Positions 50,635 through 60,912 of a DNA stretch of 64,000 nt are shown piece by piece. The stretch is from positions 306,264-370,263 of the forward strand of contig NZ_CABJDK010000001.1 of the NCBI RefSeq assembly GCF_902364355.1. The letters run 5' to 3'. This stretch comes from Collinsella aerofaciens (GTDB lineage Bacteria > Actinomycetota > Coriobacteriia > Coriobacteriales > Coriobacteriaceae). A model generated the notes under the pieces. It saw nothing but the letters and a program-made list of their open reading frames with translations. It was not told where the DNA came from and did no database searches. Position 1 is the stretch's first letter. Every line of letters begins with the position of its first letter. A program made the translations under genes and the position numbers.

Positions 50635-51306
50635 ATGGAGACGACCGCACGCGGCGATGTACCAAAAACACTGCATAACATCGCGTTTGTCAGTATTTCC
50701 GAGAGCGCCGATCTTGAGTTTTTGCTCTGGGACCTGCAGGATGCCATCGCCGCCTATGCACAGCTTTCCGGCACTGTGCTCCCCCACCCGGTCGTTTTGG
50801 AGGCGGATGATTCCGGCAGCGTTGCCGGTGCCGCCGATGGCATTGTGTTCGCCATTGAAGATGCACCCAATGATGAAGCGATGGCGCCCATTAAGCAGAT
50901 GCTCGACCGCTTTGGCGGCGCAGGGACGCGTGCCTATGTTGTTGTCCAGGCCGACGTCGGCGGCCTCGAGCGAGCACACGGGCTCGTCGTGCGTCTGCGA
51001 GCGACGTGCGACCTTCGTGGGCTGTCATGGTGCGGCGGCGTTGTCGTCTGTACCGGCAGCGGCTTCGCGGCGCTTCGTCACTCACCGCGCATGGGACTCT
51101 TGCGGCGACCGTTTTCGGAAGCGATGGACAAGCTCGTAGGCGCCGTTCGTATGGGCTGTTCGGTTGAGCATGCGCAGCGACTTGGTGGTGGTAATGCCGA
51201 GGACGTCGACGCCGACGGCATGATTTGCACCGAGCCAGCCGTGCCCGCGCCGATCTGGCGAGGCGTTCTGAAACGTCTGGGCGCCCACGCTCAAACAAAA
51301 ATCTAA
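50635..51306 (+). CDS. Uncharacterised 223-residue protein, possibly flavodoxin-like
   Basis: AAAGGAGG lies four bases before the ATG, so it is a real gene. IAFVSISES at the N-terminus and the block ALRHSPRMGLLRRPFSEAMD with GAVRMG near the C-terminus have the rhythm of NAD(P)H-dependent FMN-reductase/flavodoxin-like proteins, but the T/SxTGxT phosphate loop is absent. I do not recognise a firm family. Its stop is adjacent to the convergent glycosylase gene. Confidence 0.6.
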   Translation: METTARGDVPKTLHNIAFVSISESADLEFLLWDLQDAIAAYAQLSGTVLPHPVVLEADDSGSVAGAADGIVFAIEDAPNDEAMAPIKQMLDRFGGAGTRAYVVVQADVGGLERAHGLVVRLRATCDLRGLSWCGGVVVCTGSGFAALRHSPRMGLLRRPFSEAMDKLVGAVRMGCSVEHAQRLGGGNAEDVDADGMICTEPAVPAPIWRGVLKRLGAHAQTKI

Positions 51307-51307
51307 A

Positions 51308-51871
51308 TTAAATAACAGCCCAGTCAACGGCTTCACTCCAACGCTCGACAAGCCGCTCCAAACGCCACGCCGCGTTGGCAGGACTCGTCGACGGCAGCAC
51401 GATGGCGGGTAGCCCCGTCCGCTCTTGTAGATAGCGTTTGTAGAGCCGCCCGGCCGCGCCGCCGTTGCAGATAACGACCTCAATCGGCGTGACATCGGTA
51501 ATGCGCTCGACATGCGCCGGAACGACGTTTTTGATGCTCGCGTCGCTTGAGCCCTTGATGTCACAGCTCTCGATCACGTCCCACAGGGCCACGCCGCCGT
51601 TGAGCAGCATAGCCCGCTTGGCAGCAACCGAGGCGTCGAGCGTCGCGGGCTCGCCGCTCGCCAAAGAGTCTCCCTCGTTGGGCGGCACGGGCACACCGAG
51701 GCACGCGGCCATCACACGCCAAAAGCGATTCTGAGGGTTGCCGTAATAAAAGGCGTTGGCGCGCGAAAGCACCGAGGGAAACGATCCGAGCACCAAAACG
51801 CGCGAGTGCTGGTCGAACACGGGCTCAAACCCATGCTCAATATGTTGATAGCCCTCATCGGACGCAGCCAT
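51308..51871 (-). CDS. DNA-deoxyinosine glycosylase (UDG superfamily, family 6 HDG)
   Basis: The 187-residue protein has LVLGSFPSVLSRANAFYYGN and PQNRFWRV, the HDG-type motif 1 region, and closes with LPSTSPANAAW as motif 2. Family 6 enzymes remove hypoxanthine (deaminated adenine) from DNA and lack uracil activity. It is 3 bp from the GH13 gene upstream and could be co-transcribed with it. Confidence 0.85.
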   Translation of the reverse strand: MAASDEGYQHIEHGFEPVFDQHSRVLVLGSFPSVLSRANAFYYGNPQNRFWRVMAACLGVPVPPNEGDSLASGEPATLDASVAAKRAMLLNGGVALWDVIESCDIKGSSDASIKNVVPAHVERITDVTPIEVVICNGGAAGRLYKRYLQERTGLPAIVLPSTSPANAAWRLERLVERWSEAVDWAVI

Positions 51872-51874
51872 GGC

Positions 51875-53251
51875 CTAGGCCCTCAACAGATAGCGCACCT
51901 CGTAGGGTGCAAGCTCAAGGGCACCCGTTAGCTCGACTGTGGGCGCGCCGTCGGCAAGTAGGTCGGCAAAGGAGCCGTTGAGCTCGCCGGCTCCAAAGGT
52001 ATAGGGCTCGTTCACGGCATTGACCGCCACGAGCACCGTCGCGTCGTCGCAGGCGCGCTCGAACAGTAGCTGCTTGTTCTGGATCACCACGTTGCGATAG
52101 GCACCATAGTTGAGGGCACGGGCCGCCGCATCGTCTGCCGAGCGCAGGTGCGCGAGCTGCTTGATGAAGGCCGTCAGCTCGTTGGGCGCAGGCTCATCGA
52201 GCGCAGGTCGCAGCGCCCAGTCACCATCGGGGCCGCCCTTTTCGCCAGGAATCCCCCACTCGCTGCCATAGTAGACGCACGGAATGCCCGGCATGCCAAA
52301 GAGCATGCCATAAGCGGGGCGCAGACAGGACTTGTCGGTAAGGATGCTCGCCAGGCGCGGCACATCGTGGTTGTCGACAAACGACAGCAGATGCTTGCCG
52401 CGATAAATGCACCACGGGTCACCGCCAAACTGGCGATGCAGCGAGTGGGCGATCTCGAACATGTTGACCGAGTTAAAGCTGGAGTACAGGCCCTTGTAGC
52501 ACTCGTAGTTGGTGCAGGAGTCAAGCATCTCGTCATTGACGATCTGGTTGTAGTCGCCGTGGAGCGTCTCACCAATCAGCACAAAGTCGGGCTTGAGCTC
52601 ACGGGTAAAAGTATGCAGGCGGCGCATAAAATCGCGATCGAGCATATAGGCGACGTCCAAGCGCAGGCCGTCGATGCCAAAGCCCTCGGCCCAGCGACGC
52701 ACGGACTCAAGCAGGTAATCGACCACGGCGGGGTTTTGCAAGTTGAGCTTCACAAGCTCAAAATGACCTTCCCAGCCCTCGTACCAAAAGCCGTCGCCAT
52801 AGCAGGAGTCGCCGTCAAAGCTAATGCGGAACCAGTCCTTGTAGGGCGAGTCCCACTTGCGCTCCTGAACATCGCGGAAGGCCCAAAAACCGCGACCGAC
52901 ATGGTTGAAGACGGCATCAAGCACCACACGGATGCCATGGGCATGCAGTGTCTCGCACACGGCGGCAAAGTCGGCATCCCCACCCAGGCGACGGTCGATA
53001 TGGCGCAGGCTGCGCGTGTCGTAACCGTGACTGTCGGATTCGAGTGGCGGGTTAATGAGCACAGCACCGATGCCGAGTTCCTGCAGGTAGCCGGCCCATT
53101 GGGCGATCTTCATGATGGGCGCATCGGGGTTGGGCGCAGCGTTGGCAGCCTGGGCGAGCTCATCCTCGGCAACGGGCGCGGCGTTTTCGCGCGGAGCTCC
53201 ACAAAAGCCCAGCGGATAGATCTGGTAGAACGTCGTCTCGTATGCCCACAT
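51875..53251 (-). CDS. GH13 alpha-amylase-family glycosidase
   Basis: The protein has 458 residues from MWAYETTFYQIYPLGFCGAP. GH13 regions are VVLDAVFNHVG, GLRLDVAYML (nucleophile Asp), LIGETLHGDYNQ (acid/base Glu) and SFVDNHDVPRL. No signal peptide, so it acts in the cytosol on maltodextrin-type or related alpha-glucosides. The ATG 53249-53251 follows GGGAGGTT. The size and FYQIYPLGF start resemble maltodextrin-cleaving cytosolic enzymes; the exact specificity is open. Confidence 0.9.
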   Translation of the reverse strand: MWAYETTFYQIYPLGFCGAPRENAAPVAEDELAQAANAAPNPDAPIMKIAQWAGYLQELGIGAVLINPPLESDSHGYDTRSLRHIDRRLGGDADFAAVCETLHAHGIRVVLDAVFNHVGRGFWAFRDVQERKWDSPYKDWFRISFDGDSCYGDGFWYEGWEGHFELVKLNLQNPAVVDYLLESVRRWAEGFGIDGLRLDVAYMLDRDFMRRLHTFTRELKPDFVLIGETLHGDYNQIVNDEMLDSCTNYECYKGLYSSFNSVNMFEIAHSLHRQFGGDPWCIYRGKHLLSFVDNHDVPRLASILTDKSCLRPAYGMLFGMPGIPCVYYGSEWGIPGEKGGPDGDWALRPALDEPAPNELTAFIKQLAHLRSADDAAARALNYGAYRNVVIQNKQLLFERACDDATVLVAVNAVNEPYTFGAGELNGSFADLLADGAPTVELTGALELAPYEVRYLLRA

Positions 53252-53323
53252 AGCAACCTCCCGGCAATCTTTCACGCAACGCCATCCATTGTATGCCCGC
53301 CGCGCATCCCCTCCCCCAAAATA

Positions 53324-53390
53324 AGTTGCGGTGAAATAGGGACTGTTGAGACCAATAAACCGGGCAAACAGTCTCTATTCCACCGCAACT
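53324..53390. repeat. REP-like long hairpin (AGTTGCGGTG family)
   Basis: AGTTGCGGTGAAATAGGGAC and its near-complement (53368-53390) form a stem of about 23 bp with two mismatches around a 20-nt loop. It occupies the gap between the GH13 start and the MFS stop. Confidence 0.8.
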
Positions 53391-53405
53391 GATGAGGGAA
53401 CGTGA

Positions 53406-54602
53406 TTAGGCGACGGGCTTTGCGCGGCGTATGGCCGGGAACAGCACCGTAATGGCGAGGATGACGCCCACGACGGTAATCGCCCCGCCCGCAAAGCCAA
53501 TCCAAGCGATACCGGGACCCGAAACCACGGCGCCGCCGATTGCGGTGCCCGTGCCGATACCGAGGTTAAACAGGCCCGAGAAGATCGACATGGCGACGGC
53601 CGACGAATCCGCCGGCGTGTACTTGATGAGCTCGGCCTGGAACGCCACGTTAAAGGCTGTGGAGCAGCAGCCCCATAGCGCGCAGACGGCAAGCACTGCT
53701 ACGAGCGACGATGCGACCGGACCCATGAGCAGCAGAGCCACCGGCACGCCGGAGAGCGTGATAGCCAAGAACGGGAAGCGATGCCCATCGAACAGGCGGC
53801 CGAACAGCCAGCTTCCGAGCAGACCGGAGCAGCCAAACGCCGTCAGCGTCATGGTAATAGCGCTTGCGTCGACGTGCGCGACCTGCGCCAGGAACGGCTC
53901 GATATAGCTGTAACCCGCATAATAGCCGGTTGCCATGAACACCGTGACCGCATAAAGCGCGATGAGGAACGGATTCTTGAGCAGCTCGGGCAGCTGCTTA
54001 ACGGTAAAGCGCTCGCCCACCGGCATGGCCGGGAACACCGCGGCCTGGTACACCACCGCGGCGGCAGAGAAGGCACCGACCACGGCAAACGTCATGCGCC
54101 AGCCCACGGCCAGGCCGATGGCGCGACCGATCGGCAGGCCAAAGATTTGCGCGATGGACGAGCCCGTAGCGATCATGCTGATGGCGAGCGCCCCGTGGCG
54201 GGTGTCGACAAGGCGCGAGGCCATGATCGAGGCGACTGACCAGAACACGGCATGCGCGCAGGCGACCACCAGGCGCGCGCAGACCAAAATAGGATAGGTG
54301 GGCGCCACGGTGGACAGGAACTGACCCAGAGAAAACACGGCGAGCACGCCGAGCAGCATACGCTTGAACTCAAAGCGCGAGGCAAACACCATGAGTGGCA
54401 GCGACAGCAGCATGACGCCCCAGGCGTAGACCGAGATCATGATGCCGGCCTGGGCCTCGGTGAGCGAGAACGACGCGGCAATATCAGTCAGAAGGCCGAT
54501 GGGCATAAACTCCGACGTGTTGAACACGAACGCACAACAGGCGAGCCCGATAAGAGGGAGCCACTGCTTGAGTGAGATGCCATCTTGTCTTGCCTGACTC
54601 AT
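53406..54602 (-). CDS. MFS transporter, sugar-efflux/DHA1 type
   Basis: The protein has about 398 residues with 12 predicted membrane segments. NTSEFMPIGLLTDIAASF in TM1 and the A-motif-like region around RFEFKRMLLG resemble the SotB/AraJ sugar-efflux group. It probably exports sugars or drug-like compounds by proton antiport. The ATG 54600-54602 is preferred (MSQARQDG), since the frame upstream opens only with TTG. Confidence 0.87.
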   Translation of the reverse strand: MSQARQDGISLKQWLPLIGLACCAFVFNTSEFMPIGLLTDIAASFSLTEAQAGIMISVYAWGVMLLSLPLMVFASRFEFKRMLLGVLAVFSLGQFLSTVAPTYPILVCARLVVACAHAVFWSVASIMASRLVDTRHGALAISMIATGSSIAQIFGLPIGRAIGLAVGWRMTFAVVGAFSAAAVVYQAAVFPAMPVGERFTVKQLPELLKNPFLIALYAVTVFMATGYYAGYSYIEPFLAQVAHVDASAITMTLTAFGCSGLLGSWLFGRLFDGHRFPFLAITLSGVPVALLLMGPVASSLVAVLAVCALWGCCSTAFNVAFQAELIKYTPADSSAVAMSIFSGLFNLGIGTGTAIGGAVVSGPGIAWIGFAGGAITVVGVILAITVLFPAIRRAKPVA

Positions 54603-54647
54603 ATATAACGTCTCCAATCATTTTGAGCGGAGGCGATTATATAGCAA

Positions 54648-54682
54648 CGGCCCCGCATCCGTCAGCAACAGATGCGGGGCCG
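54648..54682 (-). terminator. Terminator-like hairpin between feoB and the MFS gene
   Basis: CGGCCCCGCATC and GATGCGGGGCCG form a perfect 12-bp stem. Only a short T content follows, so it may be inefficient. Confidence 0.6.
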
Positions 54683-54723
54683 CAATCAACTCAATACACA
54701 GGGGTTGCGCCGTCAATAAATAG

Positions 54724-57084
54724 CTAAGCCAACCCCAGCAATATGCCCGCCGAATGCACGACAAACGCCACGATCCAGGCGACCGTCACCTGAAACGCGA
54801 ACACGGCAACGGCATAGCGCGCGCCCAGCTCGCTCTTGACGGCACCGATGGACGCCACGCAGGGCGGGTACAGCAGCGTAAAGACCAGGAACACGTAAGC
54901 GGTAAACGGCGAAAACATGGTTGACAGCACCGCGGGCGACGTTGCGCCCAAAAGCACCGTGAGGGTCGAAATGACGCTCTCCTTGGCGATAAGTCCGGTG
55001 ACGAGCGCCGTCGAGGCGCGCCAGTCGCCGAAGCCGAGCGGGGCCAACACCGGCGCGATGATGCTACCCAGACCGGCAAGCAGACTCTGCGACTGATCGG
55101 CGACCACATTAAAGCGGATGTCGAACGTCTGCAGGAACCAGATGACCACCGTAGCGGCAAAGATAATGGTAAAGGCCTTGGTAATAAAGTCCTTGGCCTT
55201 ATCCCATGCCAGCATCACCGTCGTCTTGACGCTTGGCAGGCGATAGTTGGGAAGCTCCATGATAAACGGCACCGGGTCGCCCTTAAATGCCGTGCGGTTG
55301 AGCACCAAAGCCGCGATACAGCCAACCGCAATGCCGATCAGATAGAGCGAGACCATGGCGGGAACTGTCGCCTGCGGGAAAAACGCCCCGCACAGCAGAC
55401 CGTAGACCGGCAACTTGGCCGAACAGCTCATGAACGGCGTGAGCATGACCGTCATCTTGCGGTCGTGCTCGGATGGGAGCGTACGGGTTGACATGATTGC
55501 CGGCACGGTGCAGCCAAAACCGACGAGCATGGGCACAAAGCTGCGGCCCGACAGGCCAAAGCGACGCAGCACCTTATCCATGACAAAGGCCACGCGCGCC
55601 ATGTATCCGGAGTCTTCCAGAATGGAGAGGAACAAGAAGAGCACGACGATAATCGGCAGGAAGGTCAGCACGCTGCCCACGCCCGTAAGCACGCCGTCGA
55701 CAGCCAGAGAGCGCACCACATCGTTGGTTCCGAACGCCTTGAGGCCCGCATCGGCCGAGGCGATGATGACCGCGATGCCGTCCTCCATGAGTCCCTGCAG
55801 CGCCGCACCGATCACGCCAAACGTCAGCCAAAAGACGAGGCCCATGATCACCAGAAACGCCGGAATGGCCGTGTAGCGACCCGTCAGGATGCGGTCGATC
55901 TTGACGGAGCGCACGTGCTCGCGGCTCTCGTGCGGCTTGACGACGCAACGCCCGCACACGTCGCCGATAAAGCTAAAGCGCATATCGGCCAGCGCGGACA
56001 GGCGGTCGGTGCCGGCCTCGCCCTCCATCTGGGTAATGATGTGCTCGATAGCGTCGAGCTCGTTGCGATCCAGGTGAAGCGCCTCGGTCACCAGCTCGTC
56101 GCCCTCAACCAGCTTGGTCGCTGCAAAGCGCACCGGGATGTGCGCCGTCACGGCATGGTCCTCGATAAGGTTGGCAATGCCGTGGATGCAGCGATGCAGT
56201 GCACCACCGTCCGAGCCATCGGGCGCGCAGAAGTCCAGGCGACCGGGGCGCTCGCGGAACCGCGCCACGTGCAAGGCATGATCCACCAGCTCGCCGATAC
56301 CCTCGTTGCGGGCAGCGCTAATGGGGACAACAGGCACGCCCAACAGGCTCTCGAGCAGGTTGACGTCCACGGCGCCGCCGTTGGCCGTCACCTCGTCCAT
56401 CATGTTGAGCGCGATGACCATGGGGCAGTCGAGCTCCATAAGCTGCAGCGTCAGGTACAGGTTGCGCTCGATATTGGTGGCGTCGATGATATCGATGATG
56501 GCATCGGGATGCTCGTCAAGGATAAACTGGCGGCTCACAATCTCCTCGCCCGTGTACGGCGACAGGGAGTAAATGCCGGGCAGGTCGGTAACGCTCGCCT
56601 CGGGGTGGTTACGGATAGTGCCGTCCTTGCGGTCGACCGTCACGCCGGGAAAGTTACCGACGTGCTGGTTGGAGCCCGTAAGCTGGTTGAACAGCGTGGT
56701 CTTACCGCAGTTTTGGTTGCCGGCGAGGGCAAAGTGCAGCGGTGCGCCCTCGGGCACGGCCGTCTTGGCAGCACGAGGCGAATACGTCCCCTCGCCCAGG
56801 GCCGGGTGATCTGTCGTGCCGATTGCGGCGTTAACGCGCGGGCCGGTATCGGTGTCGTGCACATCCACGAGCTCAATGCGGGCGGCATCGTCCTTGCGCA
56901 GTGTCAACTCGTAGCCACGCAGACGGATCTCGAGCGGATCTCCCATAGGGGCGTATTTCATCATGGTGACTTCGGTGCCCGGCGTGAGTCCCATGTCCAA
57001 AATATGCTGTCGGAGCGCCTGATCATCGGATGTCACCGATGCGACAACGGCGTCCTTTCCAATCTCGAGTGTATCGAGCTTCAC
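54724..57084 (-). CDS. feoB: Ferrous iron transporter with fused FeoA and FeoB
   Basis: The 786-residue protein has an FeoA-like SH3 domain at 1-75 (HILDMGLTPGTEVTMM). The FeoB G domain follows: G1 GNQNCGKTT (122-130), G3 DLPGIYSL and G4 ALNMMDEV. The C-terminal membrane region contains the Gate motifs (VGFGCTVPAIMSTR and MTPFMSCSAKLPVY in its variant form). It imports Fe(II). FeoA-FeoB fusion occurs in some anaerobes. GGTTAGCC and GGTTAACC half-sites upstream (about 57104-57130) could bind a DtxR-type repressor, which is speculative. Confidence 0.95.
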   Translation of the reverse strand: MKLDTLEIGKDAVVASVTSDDQALRQHILDMGLTPGTEVTMMKYAPMGDPLEIRLRGYELTLRKDDAARIELVDVHDTDTGPRVNAAIGTTDHPALGEGTYSPRAAKTAVPEGAPLHFALAGNQNCGKTTLFNQLTGSNQHVGNFPGVTVDRKDGTIRNHPEASVTDLPGIYSLSPYTGEEIVSRQFILDEHPDAIIDIIDATNIERNLYLTLQLMELDCPMVIALNMMDEVTANGGAVDVNLLESLLGVPVVPISAARNEGIGELVDHALHVARFRERPGRLDFCAPDGSDGGALHRCIHGIANLIEDHAVTAHIPVRFAATKLVEGDELVTEALHLDRNELDAIEHIITQMEGEAGTDRLSALADMRFSFIGDVCGRCVVKPHESREHVRSVKIDRILTGRYTAIPAFLVIMGLVFWLTFGVIGAALQGLMEDGIAVIIASADAGLKAFGTNDVVRSLAVDGVLTGVGSVLTFLPIIVVLFLFLSILEDSGYMARVAFVMDKVLRRFGLSGRSFVPMLVGFGCTVPAIMSTRTLPSEHDRKMTVMLTPFMSCSAKLPVYGLLCGAFFPQATVPAMVSLYLIGIAVGCIAALVLNRTAFKGDPVPFIMELPNYRLPSVKTTVMLAWDKAKDFITKAFTIIFAATVVIWFLQTFDIRFNVVADQSQSLLAGLGSIIAPVLAPLGFGDWRASTALVTGLIAKESVISTLTVLLGATSPAVLSTMFSPFTAYVFLVFTLLYPPCVASIGAVKSELGARYAVAVFAFQVTVAWIVAFVVHSAGILLGLA

Positions 57085-57205
57085 GCGCTCATCCTTTCGT
57101 TAGACGCGGTTAACCGTTTACCGGGGCTAACCAACTCGTAACGACAAATGATAGCGCTCTGAACTATTTTATAAAGTCAAATACCGATGTTTACCTGCGC
57201 AAACT

Positions 57206-57526
57206 TTATGCGATGCGCCCCGAAAGCTCTTTGCGCATACCGCTCAGCGAGATCGAAACGGAACCCGACCGCGCGGTAGCAGTGAGTCGATCACCCTCGA
57301 CCGACCCCGTGCATGTAAAGGGCGCCTTGCCCATCAAGACGTGGGAGATAGTACCCAAGAGCTCAAAGAAATCGCCCTCAGCACGGGCACTCGAGAGAGC
57401 AATATTGAGACCCCTGACGTTTAGTACTGCCCTGAGCGCGCCGTTCACCCCATGTGAAAACGTCACCTCGCCGCGTCTACTCCCCACCGGCGTCTGGGCC
57501 GAAACCACATACGTACCCTCAAGCAT
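57206..57526 (-). CDS. Uncharacterised 106-residue beta-rich protein
   Basis: The frame MLEGTYVVSAQTPVGSRRGE has AGGAGGAG upstream of its ATG. Alternating hydrophobic residues and repeated Gly turns (GTY..TPVG..RGE, GDFFELLGTI, FTCTGSVEGDRL) suggest a small beta-barrel. The same rhythm occurs in C-terminal domains of some coriobacterial flavin oxidoreductases, but I cannot name a family. No signal peptide or membrane segment. Confidence 0.55.
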   Translation of the reverse strand: MLEGTYVVSAQTPVGSRRGEVTFSHGVNGALRAVLNVRGLNIALSSARAEGDFFELLGTISHVLMGKAPFTCTGSVEGDRLTATARSGSVSISLSGMRKELSGRIA

Positions 57527-57573
57527 GGCTCCTCCTCTAAGCAGACTTTTTGAAACGGGTAAGTAGTCTACTT

Positions 57574-58473
57574 TTACATATGGCGCTCCAGGAAGCGGAA
57601 GGCTAGGCGAATCCAGGGACGGACCGCCACTTGCTTGTCCTCATTGTCGACCGCAGTGTTGGCGTTGCCGAGCGAAAGGCCGTGGCCACCCTGGTCAAAG
57701 ACGTGCATCTCGCATGCAACGCCCTCCTCGGCCATGCGCTGCGCAAACGGGTAGACCTGCGCGACCGGCGCCGTCTTGTCGTCCGAAACGCCCCACACAA
57801 AGGTCGGGGGCATCTGGCGCGAAACGTGCGTGGTAGGGCAAATGTCGGTCAAGTGCTCATCGGTCGCCTCGCCGCCCGTCACCATCGACAGATAGTCGTT
57901 GAGCAAATCGCGCCCCGTCTTGCCACCCGTCTTGGGCACGCGCAGGTCGATGCGCGGGTCGCGCGTCTGCATATCGCGCACATAGGCAAGGTCGAGCAAC
58001 GGATAGCCCAGCACCACGGCATCGGGGCGAATATCTTCCGCGCGCGCCCCTGCCAGGCCCGCGAAGGGACCAGTCTTCCATTGCGTTGCCAGCGAAGCGC
58101 AAATCATGCCGCCCGCCGAGAAGCCCACGATGCACACGCGCTTGGGATCGACATGCCACTCGTCGGCGTTGGCGCGCACGGTAGCAACCATCTTGGCGAG
58201 GTCCGCCTGCGGGTGCGGAAAACTCACGTCACCCGTGCCACTCGTCACATAGTTGAGCACAAAGGCCTGGTAACCGTGATCCAAAAACGCAAACGCCACG
58301 GGATCCTGCTCGTGCGGAGCGATATGCGTAAACCCGCCTCCGCCGCAGATGATCACCGCGGGGCGGCGGCCATTGGGCTTGTCGGGCAGCGGCTCGGCAC
58401 CCAGATACGTAAACGTCGCCGGATAATCCTCGGTCGGCTCCTCGCCCCACAGCGCATGGTTCTCAATAATCAT
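57574..58473 (-). CDS. Alpha/beta-hydrolase, carboxylesterase-type
   Basis: The protein has 299 residues from MIIENHALWGEEPTEDYPAT. The oxyanion-hole strand VIICGGGGFTHIAPHE, the nucleophile elbow GFSAGG, Asp in WGVSDDKTAPV and His in DQGGHGLSLG form a complete triad of the BD-FAE/acetyl-esterase group. The ATG 58471-58473 follows GGAGGG; the frame continues upstream without homology and is not used. It is predicted cytosolic and likely deacetylates sugars or small esters. Confidence 0.87.
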   Translation of the reverse strand: MIIENHALWGEEPTEDYPATFTYLGAEPLPDKPNGRRPAVIICGGGGFTHIAPHEQDPVAFAFLDHGYQAFVLNYVTSGTGDVSFPHPQADLAKMVATVRANADEWHVDPKRVCIVGFSAGGMICASLATQWKTGPFAGLAGARAEDIRPDAVVLGYPLLDLAYVRDMQTRDPRIDLRVPKTGGKTGRDLLNDYLSMVTGGEATDEHLTDICPTTHVSRQMPPTFVWGVSDDKTAPVAQVYPFAQRMAEEGVACEMHVFDQGGHGLSLGNANTAVDNEDKQVAVRPWIRLAFRFLERHM

Positions 58474-58636
58474 AGGTGCTCCCTCCGTGCAAATTAAGCG
58501 CCATTGTTTTTCGCCTTCAAGCGTACCCCACTTGAACCCGTGACGCAGAAACACGCCAGCAATAAGTTTCCCTTCAACTGATATATCACATAATCCCAGC
58601 TCAGAGGTATCGCTGAGCAGCGTAGAATAGGGGGTG

Positions 58637-58670
58637 TTGACCAAGCCGCGAAACAGATATGAAACGTTTC
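58637..58670 (+). promoter_or_regulatory. Candidate promoter and LacI-type operator upstream of EIIA-Glc
   Basis: TTGACC (58637-58642) is followed by a perfect 10-bp palindrome GAAACGTTTC (58661-58670) that overlaps the expected -10. Such CG-centred palindromes are typical LacI-family operators. The -10 itself is weak. Control by a sugar-responsive repressor is inferred. Confidence 0.45.
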
Positions 58671-58717
58671 CGGCAAACCAAACGCGCGATATGCGCCTAT
58701 TTAAGTTGGAGGCAACT

Positions 58718-59281
58718 ATGGGTCTGCTCGATTCGCTTAAGTCCACCTTCACCTCGACCGGCGAGGCGTCCGTTCCGCCCGCAGCAAGCTTCGCCACCCG
58801 CGAAGGCGTCATCTATGCCCCCGTCAACGGCGTGCTCGTCAGCCTGGACGAGGTTCCCGACGAGACGATCGCCTCGGGCATGCTTGGCCAGGGCTATGGC
58901 ATCGAGCCCATTACCGGCACCATCTATGCGCCCGCCAACGGCCGCATCGGCGCCACCACTGTCACCAACCACTCCATCGGCATGATTACCGAGGACGGTC
59001 TGCGCGTATTCATCCATGTTGGCCTGGGCACCGTGGAAATGAACGGCAAGGGTTTTGCCCGCTTTGTCGAGATGGGCGATGTGGTCAAGGCCGGCCAGCC
59101 GCTCATCAGCTTCGATCGCGAGGCCATCAAGGCCGCCGGCCACGAGGACATCGTGACCGTCATCGTCTCCGAGCTCGATCGTCTTAAGAGCATCGACCAT
59201 GTCGGCGAGTCTGGAACGCTTATCGGCGGCAACCCGCTCGTCAAGCTTGGCGACCCGCTGCTGGTTGCCAAGACCAAGTAG
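58718..59281 (+). CDS. PTS glucose-family EIIA component
   Basis: The protein has 187 residues from [20 protein letters not shown]. The EIIA-Glc fold is marked by [24 protein letters not shown] and [16 protein letters not shown], with phosphorylated His in the FIHVGLGT strand and its partner His in NHSIGM. GGAGG precedes the ATG. It stands alone; the orphan EIIC at 20747 is the only same-superfamily partner in view. It may also have a regulatory role like Crr. Confidence 0.92.
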   Translation: MGLLDSLKSTFTSTGEASVPPAASFATREGVIYAPVNGVLVSLDEVPDETIASGMLGQGYGIEPITGTIYAPANGRIGATTVTNHSIGMITEDGLRVFIHVGLGTVEMNGKGFARFVEMGDVVKAGQPLISFDREAIKAAGHEDIVTVIVSELDRLKSIDHVGESGTLIGGNPLVKLGDPLLVAKTK

Positions 59282-59318
59282 CCAGGCCCCGCGCCACACA
59301 GCCAAAAGGCACCTCGTC

Positions 59319-59354
59319 AAGCGCCCGCGACCATTTGGCCGCGGGCGCTTTTCG
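59319..59354 (+). terminator. Terminator after EIIA-Glc
   Basis: AAGCGCCCGCG pairs with CGCGGGCGCTT, followed by TTTCGTTT. Confidence 0.88.
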
Positions 59355-59462
59355 TTTGAAAAACCATCCCGCCAATGCCTTATCTGTATAGCCCAAATGA
59401 GCCGAGCTGCTAGAATATCGAACTGTATGGATAACTATCATTCAACCGTTATGGGAGGATAC

Positions 59463-60866
59463 GTGAACCGCACCAAAATCGCGCAGCTCTATGCCGATGC
59501 CGAGTCGCTCGGCGGCCAGACCGTCACCGTCGCCGGCTGGGTCAAGTCCATCCGCGACATGAAGAACTTTGGCTTTGTTACGCTCAACGACGGCAGCTGC
59601 TTCCGCGACCTGCAGGTCGTCATGAACCGCGAGGCGCTCGACAACTACGACGAGATCGCCCACCAAAACGTCTCGGCCGCACTCATTTGCACCGGCACCG
59701 TCAAGCTGACCCCCGATGCACCCCAGCCCTTCGAGCTTTCCGCCACCTCCATCGAGGTCGAGGGCACGAGCGCCCCGGATTACCCGCTGCAGAAGAAGCG
59801 CGCAACCGTCGAGTTCCTGCGCACCCAGCAGCACCTGCGCCCGCGCACCAACCTGTTCCGCGCCGTGTTCCGCATCCGCTCTGTCGCGGCTGCCGCTATC
59901 CACCGCTTCTTCCAGGAGCAGGGCTTTGTCTACGTCAACACTCCCATCATCACCACGAGTGACTGCGAGGGCGCCGGCGAGATGTTCCGCGTGACCACGC
60001 TCAACCCCAAAAACCCGCCCCTCACCGAGTCCGGCGAGGTCGACTGGAGCCAGGACTTCTTTGGCAAGCATGCGAGCCTCACCGTTTCCGGACAGCTCAA
60101 TGCCGAGAACTTCGCCATGGCCTTTGGCGACGTGTACACCTTTGGCCCCACCTTTCGCGCCGAGAACTCCAACACCACGCGCCACGCCGCCGAGTTTTGG
60201 ATGATCGAGCCCGAGATGGCATTTGCCGATCTGAACGACTACATGGATAACGCCGAGGCCATGCTCAAGTATGTCCTCAAGGACGTCATGGCAACCTGCC
60301 CCGACGAGCTCAATATGCTCAACAAGTTTGTGGACAAGGGTCTGCTCGAGCGCCTGAACCATGTCGCCAACTCCGACTTTGCCCGTGTCACCTACACCGA
60401 GGCCGTCGAGATCCTGGAGCAGGCCGTCGCCGCCGGCCACAAGTTTGACTATCCCGTGAACTGGGGCATTGACCTGCAGACCGAGCACGAGCGCTTCCTA
60501 ACCGAGGAGCACTTTAAGCGCCCGACCTTCGTGACCGACTACCCGGCCGAAATCAAGGCGTTCTACATGCGCATGAACGAGGACGGCAAGACCGTCGCCG
60601 CCGCCGACTGTCTGGTTCCCGGTATCGGCGAGATTATCGGCGGCTCCCAGCGCGAGGAGCGCCTGGATCTGCTCGAGGCCCGCATCAAGGACCTGGGAAT
60701 GAATCCCGAGCAGTACAAGTACTACCTTGACCTGCGCCGCTACGGTTCCTGCAAGCACGCCGGCTACGGTCTGGGCTTCGAGCGCTTGGTGATGTACCTC
60801 ACCGGCGTGGGCAACATCCGCGACGTCCTGCCGCACCCGCGCACCGTGGGCAACGCCGACTTCTAA
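59463..60866 (+). CDS. asnS: Asparaginyl-tRNA synthetase
   Basis: The protein has 467 residues from a GTG start ([20 protein letters not shown]), with GGGAGG four bases upstream; ATGs at 59427 and 59451 lack a ribosome-binding site. An N-terminal OB-fold anticodon domain ([20 protein letters not shown]) is followed by a class II core with motif 2 ([17 protein letters not shown]) and motif 3 ([13 protein letters not shown]). The AsxRS subtype is AsnRS because of the long insertion and the NxTRH pattern. It charges tRNA-Asn directly. Confidence 0.95.
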   Translation: MNRTKIAQLYADAESLGGQTVTVAGWVKSIRDMKNFGFVTLNDGSCFRDLQVVMNREALDNYDEIAHQNVSAALICTGTVKLTPDAPQPFELSATSIEVEGTSAPDYPLQKKRATVEFLRTQQHLRPRTNLFRAVFRIRSVAAAAIHRFFQEQGFVYVNTPIITTSDCEGAGEMFRVTTLNPKNPPLTESGEVDWSQDFFGKHASLTVSGQLNAENFAMAFGDVYTFGPTFRAENSNTTRHAAEFWMIEPEMAFADLNDYMDNAEAMLKYVLKDVMATCPDELNMLNKFVDKGLLERLNHVANSDFARVTYTEAVEILEQAVAAGHKFDYPVNWGIDLQTEHERFLTEEHFKRPTFVTDYPAEIKAFYMRMNEDGKTVAAADCLVPGIGEIIGGSQREERLDLLEARIKDLGMNPEQYKYYLDLRRYGSCKHAGYGLGFERLVMYLTGVGNIRDVLPHPRTVGNADF

Positions 60867-60912
60867 TCATCGGGCACTAGCTCTCGTCGCCACGCGCCAA
60901 CGCTCATCGCAC